In this document: one piece after another, positions 43,090-49,997 of the stretch
How positions within the stretch are numbered: position 1 is the stretch's first letter
Layout: every line of letters starts with the position of its first letter
Origin: Haloarchaeobius iranensis
Lineage (GTDB): Archaea; Halobacteriota; Halobacteria; Halobacteriales; Natrialbaceae
Assembly: GCF_900103505.1 (NCBI RefSeq)
Contig: NZ_FNIA01000001.1
Location: 62,001-126,000, forward strand
DNA: 64,000 bases
Direction of reading: 5' to 3'
The notes under the pieces: generated by a model
What the model saw: only the letters and a program-made list of their open reading frames with translations
What the model was told of the DNA's origin: nothing
The model's database searches: none
Position numbers and translations under genes: made by a program

Positions 43090-43868
43090 TTAGGCCTGCG
43101 GATCGTAGTTCACATTGTCTTCTGCCCGATACGTATCGACCCTTCCAGTCGGTCCACTTAATGTGAGGACTCCCGCGCCAGAAAGAGACCAACTGGCTCC
43201 CCAACCAGACGGAATTCCCCAGGGATACCACGTGTGAACATAGTCAGAGTACACAGTTGTCGGGTGGTTTTCTTTTCCTGGCCGAGGTTCGATGTCAAGT
43301 TCTAACCAGCACTGCTGATTATCCATTCCAACAAAGACATCATCGTATTTTACTCTATATCCATGTTGACCTATGTCATCACCGAACAACGGTCAGAGCT
43401 GCCTTCACTCTCTTCGATTGGCCTATACATACTTTCACTAAACGAAATTGCAACTCCGTCTTTTGGTCCCGGGGAGTCGTCATCGAATCCATAGGCTAAG
43501 TCTAATAACAAAAACGTGTACCGATGAGCACCTTCACCACTTTCGTAGACTCCTAAGCTCATTGTCGAATTCCCTGTTTCGGGGTTCTCTAGGAAGTCGT
43601 TGGTGCCGACGTCCCCGGAATTATCATTTCCAATGATAGACTGACTGCTATTATAATTGACGCCGTATTCGTCAGCAATATTATGTGCCTCATCTATCTT
43701 CCCTTCCTTTAATAAATTCTTTATCTCGTCTTCAGAACCAGTTTCTATCAAACCAATTCCATCTGAACCTTTTACTATTCTTGAGAATGTTGATGTACTA
43801 TCCACAAGGCCACATGTAATGGCGGACTTCTTTAACACAGCTCTTCTTGAAGTCTGTTTTCTAGACAT
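43090..43868 (-). pseudogene. Tat-signal secreted protein split by a frameshift
   Basis: The first frame (43868 to 43371, 165 residues) begins MSRKQTSRRAVLKKSAITCG, a twin-arginine signal, and continues through STMSLGVYESGEGAHRYTFL to a stop at 43371. A second frame (43389 to 43090, 99 residues, start TTG) carries on at once with FGDDIGQHGYRVKYDDVFVG and WLELDIEPRPGKENHPTTVY. The frames overlap by 19 bases and read as one protein of about 260 residues broken by a one-base shift near 43371-43389. I do not recognise the family. Alternatives: two genuine overlapping genes, programmed frameshifting, or a sequencing error. The stretch 43869-44015 beyond its start is AT-rich and shows only promoter-like A/T runs. 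Confidence 0.6.
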
Positions 43869-44020
43869 TGTTTTCTTTAAATAATCACAGAGTGGTAAAC
43901 ATTTCTATATTTTTATTTAAGCAATATTTTTTGTTATGCATTGCGATATAATGTCTCCCGGCAATGAAGATTATATATTTTTATTTTCCGGACGCCGTTG
44001 GTGGTTTCTAAGGATTGTGA

Positions 44021-44767
44021 CTATCCATACACCAGGTCCAGCAGCCACGTCGTCACGTGCATCTCGACGACGGCCGCGATGGCGAGTGCGACCACCGAGA
44101 CGGCGACGAGCAGCCCGGTCCGTTTCAGCTCGCCGCGGGTGTAGAAGTGGTCGCGCCGGTCGAAGACGAGCAGCACGATGTTCGCCAGGAAGCGGTACGC
44201 GATGGCGGCCCCGACGAACAGCGCCGGCAGCTCGAGGACGCCGTGGGGGAGCAGCGCGAGCAGCACGAAGCCGTAGCCCTCCTGTGCTGCCGCGGGGGTG
44301 ACGACGTAGCCGACGAGCACGCCGTTGAACACCAGTCCGATGGTCGTCAGGATGCCGCCCGTCAACGCCCCGAGGACGAACACGAAGAAGGCGCGGGTGT
44401 TGTTCAGGAAGATGAACAGCGCGGTGATGTCGTCGGGGAACATCTCGCTCGGCGAGTCGAACCCCATCGCGCCGAACAGGTCGAAGCCGACCTCCCAGAG
44501 CGCGACGCCGAGCGGGATGCTCAGCAGGAACAGCGCCGCCGCGAACGCGGTGTAGCGGCTGTGCTCCCGCCAGGCGAGCGCGAACCCGTCCCACGAGAGC
44601 GTCGGCGGGTCGTCGTGCCCGGGTGGCTCCGTCTCGGTCGGGTCGGCGGGCTCGGCCGGCGACTCGGTGGACTCCTCGCGGTCGAAGGACCAGCCGACGT
44701 CGTCGTCGGTGTCGGCCAGCTCCGTCGCTGACTCCCCGTCTGGAGGGTCGTCGGGGCGGTCGGTCAT
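44021..44767 (-). CDS. Stage II sporulation protein M family membrane protein
   Basis: 248 residues: about 75 acidic, non-conserved residues, then the SpoIIM/DUF95 region with five to six membrane segments, including the conserved FLNNTRAFFVFVLGALTGGI, GVLVGYVV and LLPHGVLELPALFVG. Family members are membrane proteins of unknown role in archaea, often linked to ABC-type or RDD neighbours; no such partner is adjacent here. The ATG at 44767 follows a minus-strand T-rich box (CTTTTTTCC, 44791-44799) by about 28 bases. Confidence 0.85.
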   Translation of the reverse strand: MTDRPDDPPDGESATELADTDDDVGWSFDREESTESPAEPADPTETEPPGHDDPPTLSWDGFALAWREHSRYTAFAAALFLLSIPLGVALWEVGFDLFGAMGFDSPSEMFPDDITALFIFLNNTRAFFVFVLGALTGGILTTIGLVFNGVLVGYVVTPAAAQEGYGFVLLALLPHGVLELPALFVGAAIAYRFLANIVLLVFDRRDHFYTRGELKRTGLLVAVSVVALAIAAVVEMHVTTWLLDLVYG

Positions 44768-44842
44768 GGGTTGCGCTACGGTCGCCACCGGAAAAAAGAG
44801 TCCGTCGGGCGTCGGAACTCGGCGGACAACCTCGGCTCCAGA

Positions 44843-45120
44843 GTTTACAACGATTGTAACCTTTGGCCCGCGATGATGGCCATCCAGCCGGGTGGCGCGC
44901 GGCTGGCGAGACGGGCGAGCGCAGTGAGCCCGTCGAGCCATCCGCGCGAGGGATGAGCGAGGGAGCCTGCGACCGAGCGAAGAGGCTGGGGAGGGGTGAG
45001 GTGCGGTGCGGTTGCTGGGTGGGACTGAAAGGGGCGAGTCGAAGGAGTCGAGCGACTCGGGGCTTTCTGGCTGTTCTCAGTACCAGCTACTCACGTCGAT
45101 GAAGGGGCTTTCTGGCTGTC
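44843..45120 (+). repeat. Intergenic hairpin element, copy 2
   Basis: In order: the inverted repeat GTTTACAACGATTGTAAC (44843-44860); GGCGCGCGGCTGG (44894-44906); GTCGAGCCATCCGCGCGAGG (44932-44951) followed by GATGAGCGA; GGCTGGGGAGG and GTGAGGTGCGGTGCGG (about 44984-45011); AAAG (45028-45031), GGG, arm CGAGTCG (45035-45041), loop, arm CGACTCG (45053-45059), GGG, CTTT (45063-45066); then GGCTGTTCTCAGTACCAGCT and a second GAAGGGGCTTTCTGGC tail. It lies between the diverging SpoIIM and mtaD genes. No protein is supported. Confidence 0.8.
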
Positions 45121-45218
45121 GTCGTCACCAGAGAGTTCCACGACCGCCCCAGTCACTCCTCACGAAACGACCCGTACCCGATGGAGTCTTGACGCACCCT
45201 GCGAAAAACACGCCCAAC

Positions 45219-46502
45219 ATGGAACTCGCAGTCACCGGTGGACGGGTGCTTCTGCCGGACCTCACAGTAGAGCGCGCCGACGTACTCGTCGACGCCGACG
45301 AGGGCGTCGTCCGCGCGGTCGGTCAGGACCTCGCCGGCGACGAGGAACTGGACGCCAGCGGCGGGCTCGTCATGCCCGGGCTGGTGAACGCCCACACGCA
45401 CGTCGCGATGACGCTGCTGCGGGGCTACGCGGACGACAAGCCGCTTGACGCGTGGCTGCAGGAGGACATCTGGCCGGCGGAGGGCGAGCTGACCCCCGAG
45501 GACGTACGCGTCGGCGCGGAGCTCGGCATGCTGGAGATGATCAAGTCCGGGACGACCGCGTTCGCGGACATGTACTTCCACGTGCCCGAAATCGTGGACG
45601 CGGTGGCGGACGCCGGCCTCAGAGCTCGGCTCGGCCACGGCGTGGTCACCATCGCGAAGGAAGCCGAGACGGCCCACGACGACGCCGAAGAGAGCATCGC
45701 AGTGGCGCGGGAGTTCGACGGCGCCGCCGACGGCCGCGTCAGCACGGCGTTCATGCCGCACTCGCTGACGACCGTCGGGAGCGACTTCCTCGACGAGTAC
45801 GTCCCGCAGGCCCGCGAGGCGGGCGTCCCGGTACATATCCACGCGAACGAGACGGCCGACGAGGTCGACCCAATCGTCGAGGAGCACGGGATGCGGCCGC
45901 TCGAGTACGCCCGCGAGCACGGGCTGCTCGAACCGGAGGACTTCGTGGCCCACGGCGTCCACACCACGCCCGAGGAGCACGAGCTGCTCGCGGAGACGGG
46001 CGCGGGCGTCGTCCACTGCCCGGCGTCGAACATGAAGCTCGCGAGCGGGATGGCCCCCGTACAGGTGATGCACGACGCGGGCGTCTCGGTCGGCCTGGGC
46101 ACGGACGGCGCGGCCTCGAACAACGACCTCTCGCTGTTCGACGAGATGCGCGACGCGGCGATGCTCGGGAAGCTCGCGGCCGACGACGCGAGCGCGGTGC
46201 CCGCCGAAGCCGCCGTCGAGATGGCGACGCAGGGCGGTGCCGAGGTGACCGGACTCCCCGGCGGGCGCATCGAACCCGGCGCGGCGGCGGACCTCGTCGT
46301 CGTCGACCTCGACGCGCCGCACCTGACGCCGGGCCACGACCTCGTGAGCCACCTCGCCTACGCCGTGACTGGCAGCGACGTGCGCCACACGCTCTGTGAC
46401 GGCGCGGTGCTCATGCGCGACCGCGAGGTGCTGACGATGGACGAGGACGCGGTGCTGGAGCGAGCGGAGAGGGCGGCGGCGGACCTGGTCCAACGTGTGT
46501 AA
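45219..46502 (+). CDS. MtaD/DadD-type adenosine-derivative deaminase
   Basis: Amidohydrolase-superfamily zinc enzyme, 427 residues. Metal and active-site residues: NAHTHVAM, VHIHANET, FVAHGVH and the Asp in GLGTDGAASNN. The family deaminates 5'-methylthioadenosine, S-adenosylhomocysteine or 5'-deoxyadenosine. Because the window also encodes S-adenosylhomocysteine hydrolase, and lipoyl synthase releases 5'-deoxyadenosine, a salvage role on that product or on methylthioadenosine is plausible (inference). The ATG at 45219 begins the conserved N-terminal beta domain. Confidence 0.88.
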   Translation: MELAVTGGRVLLPDLTVERADVLVDADEGVVRAVGQDLAGDEELDASGGLVMPGLVNAHTHVAMTLLRGYADDKPLDAWLQEDIWPAEGELTPEDVRVGAELGMLEMIKSGTTAFADMYFHVPEIVDAVADAGLRARLGHGVVTIAKEAETAHDDAEESIAVAREFDGAADGRVSTAFMPHSLTTVGSDFLDEYVPQAREAGVPVHIHANETADEVDPIVEEHGMRPLEYAREHGLLEPEDFVAHGVHTTPEEHELLAETGAGVVHCPASNMKLASGMAPVQVMHDAGVSVGLGTDGAASNNDLSLFDEMRDAAMLGKLAADDASAVPAEAAVEMATQGGAEVTGLPGGRIEPGAAADLVVVDLDAPHLTPGHDLVSHLAYAVTGSDVRHTLCDGAVLMRDREVLTMDEDAVLERAERAAADLVQRV

Positions 46503-47515
46503 GACGACCCGACCACCGGCGACGCGAGCGACGCCGTACTGTCGTTCTCGTAGATGCGGACGTTGCGGAACCGCGAGTTCGCGGGCTTCTCGTCGTCGAT
46601 GTTCGACGGACAGTTGGTGCTCGACGGGTCGACGTTGCCGTCGCAGTCGGTGATGAACACGAGATACCGCGTTGAAGCGTTGAACCCGTTCGAGGTGTAG
46701 TGTTCCCCGATGGGCACCTCGTAGCGAGCCCAGCCGTCTCCGGCCTGGTACCGCTCCAGTCCGTCGAAGTTGGTGACGTTGTGTCCCCAGCCCTGCGCAC
46801 CGTACACCTCGACGATGCGGCCGCCCGTCTGTTGCTGGTCGTCCTCCAGCCCGATGCCGTGAATCTCGCCCCGGCTGGTGCTGTTGAACTCGAAGACGAG
46901 CGTCGTGTTCTCCGTCACGGTGTAGTTCCGCTCGACGTACTTCCACTGGTTGCCCGACTGCCGGACGGTCGCGCCACCGTCCTCGACCGTCGTCGAGCCG
47001 CTCCCGTCCTGATTGCTCTCGAACGACTGCGTGGGTGCGCTGCTCTCGAAGTCGACGACCGACGTGGCATCGTCGGACGGCAGCGTGACCCGCTGCCGGC
47101 TGACGACGCTGTCGGTCGGCCGGTGAATCAACTGGACTGTCACCGGTCCCGAGAGCAGTTGCGTCGCCCGGAGGCTGTCGCCGGCGTCGGCCACGCCGTC
47201 GCTGACACCGGACCTGTTCCGGAACGACGAGAGCGACAGCCGCGACGACGAGCCGCCGTCGCGGACGACCACGTCGAACTCGTCGATCCGGAGGTCGTCA
47301 CCCCCCTGATGGCTGATGACGAGCGTCTGTGCGTTCGGGCCGTTGCTCTCGACGCCGACGTCGATGCTCGCTGACGGCGCGTTGCCGAGCAGGTCCGGCG
47401 ACAGGTCGAAGATGACGACTCCGGCCGCCCCCGCCGCGACGAGCACCAGCGCGACCATCAGCAGGGTCCCGACCGGCGCTGACTGTCCACCGTCCCCACC
47501 CGTTCCCCTTCGCAT
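46358..47515 (-). CDS. Type IV pilin-like protein reading through into mtaD antisense
   Basis: 385 residues as read. The N-terminus has the archaeal pilin/DUF1628 pattern: a short basic leader, then SAPVGTLLMVALVLVAAGAA as the hydrophobic helix. The ectodomain continues sensibly (FEFNSTSRGEIHGIGLEDDQ, ITDCDGNVDPSSTNCPSN with two cysteines) to about RNVRIYENDS. After that there is no stop: the frame crosses the mtaD stop codon and runs 48 codons antisense to mtaD, giving a Ser/Arg/Ala-rich tail with no protein character. The genuine 3' end has probably been lost, so the gene may be 3'-truncated. Likely a pilin-like or secreted surface protein. Confidence 0.65.
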   Translation of the reverse strand: MRRGTGGDGGQSAPVGTLLMVALVLVAAGAAGVVIFDLSPDLLGNAPSASIDVGVESNGPNAQTLVISHQGGDDLRIDEFDVVVRDGGSSSRLSLSSFRNRSGVSDGVADAGDSLRATQLLSGPVTVQLIHRPTDSVVSRQRVTLPSDDATSVVDFESSAPTQSFESNQDGSGSTTVEDGGATVRQSGNQWKYVERNYTVTENTTLVFEFNSTSRGEIHGIGLEDDQQQTGGRIVEVYGAQGWGHNVTNFDGLERYQAGDGWARYEVPIGEHYTSNGFNASTRYLVFITDCDGNVDPSSTNCPSNIDDEKPANSRFRNVRIYENDSTASLASPVVGSSYTRWTRSAAALSARSSTASSSIVSTSRSRMSTAPSQSVWRTSLPVTA

Positions 47516-47731
47516 GCTCGGCTGTCGGTGGGCGACGACTATCAAATCATCGGCCTGTTGACAGTGTCCATCGGCGATGGTATCGGGGTGTGTCTTCGAG
47601 AATTGAACGCCGAGAGAAATTTGTAAACGTTGAAACGGTATCTGCGCCGGTTTCACGGTTTGGTCGAACGGAATGAACCGGATGAACGTGCTCACGGGTT
47701 TATCCCCCTCTCTGTCACAGCATGGAGCGTG

Positions 47732-48340
47732 ATGAGCACGAAGACGACGTTCGCGCTGTTCGGTGCACTGCTGCTCGTGGTCGGTGCCGCCGCTCCGGCG
47801 GCGGCGGCCGCGGGCGCGACGCCAGCACAGCCCGCAGACAGCACAGCCACGGACCTGACCCCGGACGACAACGAGACGGACGACAACGAGACCGAACTGC
47901 CCGACAACGAGTCCGACGACCAAGACGACAACGAGACCAACCAGAGCTCCGCGGACGCCCACAACGAGTTCGCCCGGATGCTCACCGACTACGTCCAGAA
48001 CGTGACGAACGACTCGAACGTCTCGGCACCCGGCCTCCACATCGCGGAGTGGGTCATCGAGCACAACCCCGGTAACGCGCCGGAGCACGCCGGGCCGCCC
48101 GCCCACGCGGGCCCCGGCGGTGACAACACGACCGCCAACGAGACGAACGGCGGCCAGGGCCCCCCGGACCACGCCGGGAACGGTGACGACACCGACAACG
48201 AGACGAACGGCGGCCAGGGTCCCCCGGACCACGCCGGGAACGACGACGGCGACGACGACGATGACGAGGAAGAAGACGGCGGGAACGGAGCTGGCAACGG
48301 TCAGAACGCAAGCATCCTCGCCGCCCTCCCCTTCTTCTGA
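47732..48340 (+). CDS. Secreted acidic low-complexity protein
   Basis: 202 residues. A signal peptide (FALFGALLLVVGAAAPAAAA) precedes a very acidic region of Asp, Glu, Asn and Thr, a short helical stretch (AHNEFARMLTDYVQNVTNDS), and a Gly/Pro/Asn tail with the direct repeat NETNGGQGPPDHAGN. The end is a short hydrophobic patch (ILAALPFF) after ASN, too short for a PGF-CTERM anchor. TTTATCC at 47699-47705 is 27-30 bases before the start. A GTG one codon upstream is an equal alternative. No family recognised. Confidence 0.7.
   Translation: MSTKTTFALFGALLLVVGAAAPAAAAAGATPAQPADSTATDLTPDDNETDDNETELPDNESDDQDDNETNQSSADAHNEFARMLTDYVQNVTNDSNVSAPGLHIAEWVIEHNPGNAPEHAGPPAHAGPGGDNTTANETNGGQGPPDHAGNGDDTDNETNGGQGPPDHAGNDDGDDDDDEEEDGGNGAGNGQNASILAALPFF
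48136..48242 (+). repeat. Internal direct repeat in the acidic secreted protein
   Basis: Two copies of the same 47 bases (48136-48182 and 48196-48242) at an offset of exactly 60 bases, with one silent mismatch. They encode NETNGGQGPPDHAGN twice, a recent in-frame duplication. Confidence 0.8.
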
Positions 48341-48437
48341 CTGACGAAGCCCACACCGCGAGCTGATTTCCCCAACGCATCGGTGCGGACGGCCACGGTT
48401 CCTCGGTCGGGTCGGGGCCGCCGACCGCCACTTCCAC

Positions 48438-49169
48438 TTACTGCGACGCCGCGACGCCGAGACAGCGGTCCACGGCGTCTGCGACGTGCAACGCGGTCGT
48501 GTCGAACAGCGGTGTCCCGGGCACGTCCGCCTGGGCGACGAGCATCTCGATCTCGGTGCACCCCAGGACGACGCCCTCGGCACCCGCGTCGACGAGCTCC
48601 TCGATGGCGGCGACGTAGCCCTCGCGGGACTCCTCGGTCACGATGCCCTTCGTCAGCTCGTCGAAGATGATGTCGTGGATCTGCTGGCGACGGCCGGCTT
48701 CGGGCACGATCACGTCGATACCGTGGTCGGCGAAGCGGTCGGCGTAGAACTCACCCTCCATCACCGGCCGGGTGCCGAGCACGCCGACCGTCTCGAGCCC
48801 GGCGTCGGCGATGGCCCCGGCGGTCGGGTCGACGATGTGGACGAACGGGACCGAGAGTGCGTCCTCGATGGCGGGGGCGACACGGTGCATCGTGTTCGTC
48901 GCCATGACCACGAAGTTCGCGCCGCCGGCTTCGAGGTCCTCCGCGGCCGCGGCGAGGTAGTCGCCGGCGGCGTCCCACCGCTCGTCCGCGATGAACCCCT
49001 CGATGTCCGCGAAGTTCACGCTCCTGACGAGCACCTGCCCGGCGGCGTGGCCGCCCCGCGCCTCGTTGATGCCCGCGTCGACGCCGCGGTAGTACTCGAC
49101 CGTCGATTCGCTGCTCATACCCCCCAGGATACCGACCGTCGCGAGCGTGCCGTCGTGTGCTGTGTCCAT
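48438..49169 (-). CDS. Aspartate/glutamate racemase family protein
   Basis: 243 residues with the two-domain racemase fold. Signatures: GILGGMSSESTVEYYRGV at the N-terminus, VMATNTMHRVAP, and LGCTEIEMLV. The second-domain catalytic Cys is present (LGCTE). In the first domain the usual Cys is absent and Thr occupies the position (ATNTMH), as in the E. coli YgeA/EcL-DER enzyme, an L-Asp/Glu-specific racemase with an atypical Thr/Cys active site. Substrate therefore uncertain, but the active site need not be dead. Confidence 0.87.
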   Translation of the reverse strand: MDTAHDGTLATVGILGGMSSESTVEYYRGVDAGINEARGGHAAGQVLVRSVNFADIEGFIADERWDAAGDYLAAAAEDLEAGGANFVVMATNTMHRVAPAIEDALSVPFVHIVDPTAGAIADAGLETVGVLGTRPVMEGEFYADRFADHGIDVIVPEAGRRQQIHDIIFDELTKGIVTEESREGYVAAIEELVDAGAEGVVLGCTEIEMLVAQADVPGTPLFDTTALHVADAVDRCLGVAASQ

Positions 49170-49231
49170 ACCGACACGTCTCGCGAACGGACCATCAACG
49201 TCTCCCTCTCATGGGAGGGTCGCCCGACCAG

Positions 49232-49951
49232 TCAGTGGCCGCCGCCGAGCAGCTTCGACTCGGCCGTCCGGAGGTGCTCGAGGAGCGTCGTCTTCGACAC
49301 GTCCAGCTCGGCGGCCAGCTCCCGGGCGGACACCTCGCGGGGCCACTCGTAGTACCCGCGACGGCGAGCGAGGGCGAACACCTCCCGCTGGCGCGTCGTC
49401 AGCGTCCGGTCGTCGCCGCCGGTCGGCCCCGCCCGCGTCGCATCAGCTGCCGGCGAGAGGCGCTCGAGCGTGATGTCGGCGTCGCGCTCGTCGCGGATCT
49501 CGTCGAGCGAGCGCTCGAACGCCTCGCGGCTCGCGTGGACGAGAAGGTCCCACGTCTCGATGCCGTCCTCGACGCGGTACTGCCCGTCGAGGACGTAGCC
49601 ACGCGAGACGAACGCCGCCCCGATGCCGTCGGTCGCGGGGTACTCGATGAACACGTCGCGGGCCCGACGGCCGACGGCCGCCGGGAGCGCCGCGCCCGTC
49701 GGGCCGTCGTCGAGGGGGTGGATGCTCCTGATGAACGGCGAGTCGTGGGCCACGGCGACCGCCTGGTCCAGGTGCTCGACCGACCCCCCGTAGATGGTGC
49801 AGCGTTCGTAGGCCGAGTCCCCGGAGACCGCCGCCCCGTGGCCGACGAGGCTGCTGCCGGTCTCCGCCGTCGAGCAGATGCCCCAGCACTCGGGGTGCCA
49901 GATGTCGAGGGTCGCCCGGAGCAACTCCCCATCCGGCTCTGTCCGGGTCAT
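49232..49951 (-). CDS. Bacterio-opsin-activator-type HTH-10 regulator
   Basis: 239 residues. The C-terminal HTH-10 domain is the haloarchaeal Bat type: LTTRQREVFALARRRGYYEW, then REVSARELAAELDVSKTTLL and EHLRTAESKLL. The N-terminal 170 residues are the associated sensor domain. A minus-strand TATA-like TTTTATCGG at 49974-49982 lies about 28 bases before the ATG at 49951, which decides against the start seven codons upstream. It sits 46 bases downstream of a sensor kinase on the same strand and may be cotranscribed or only partly independent. Confidence 0.87.
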   Translation of the reverse strand: MTRTEPDGELLRATLDIWHPECWGICSTAETGSSLVGHGAAVSGDSAYERCTIYGGSVEHLDQAVAVAHDSPFIRSIHPLDDGPTGAALPAAVGRRARDVFIEYPATDGIGAAFVSRGYVLDGQYRVEDGIETWDLLVHASREAFERSLDEIRDERDADITLERLSPAADATRAGPTGGDDRTLTTRQREVFALARRRGYYEWPREVSARELAAELDVSKTTLLEHLRTAESKLLGGGH

Positions 49952-49973
49952 GCGTCGAGCAATTCGCCGCACC

Positions 49974-49982
49974 CCGATAAAA
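49974..49982 (-). promoter_or_regulatory. TATA-like box of the HTH-10 regulator
   Basis: TTTTATCGG on the minus strand, 28 bases upstream of ATG 49951, inside the gap after the kinase gene. It implies that the regulator has its own leaderless transcript. Confidence 0.55.
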
Positions 49983-49997
49983 CGTGCCGGCTGCTGC

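Larger units (their letters stand above)
42511..44015. other. AT-rich island, probably acquired horizontally
   Basis: From about 42511 to 44015 base composition falls sharply and codon use shifts to A/T-ending codons, unlike every flanking gene. It holds two Tat-signal proteins encoded convergently and long AT-rich non-coding edges. No integrase, transposase or tRNA gene is present, and I find no direct repeat at the edges, so the mode of entry is unknown. Confidence 0.75.
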
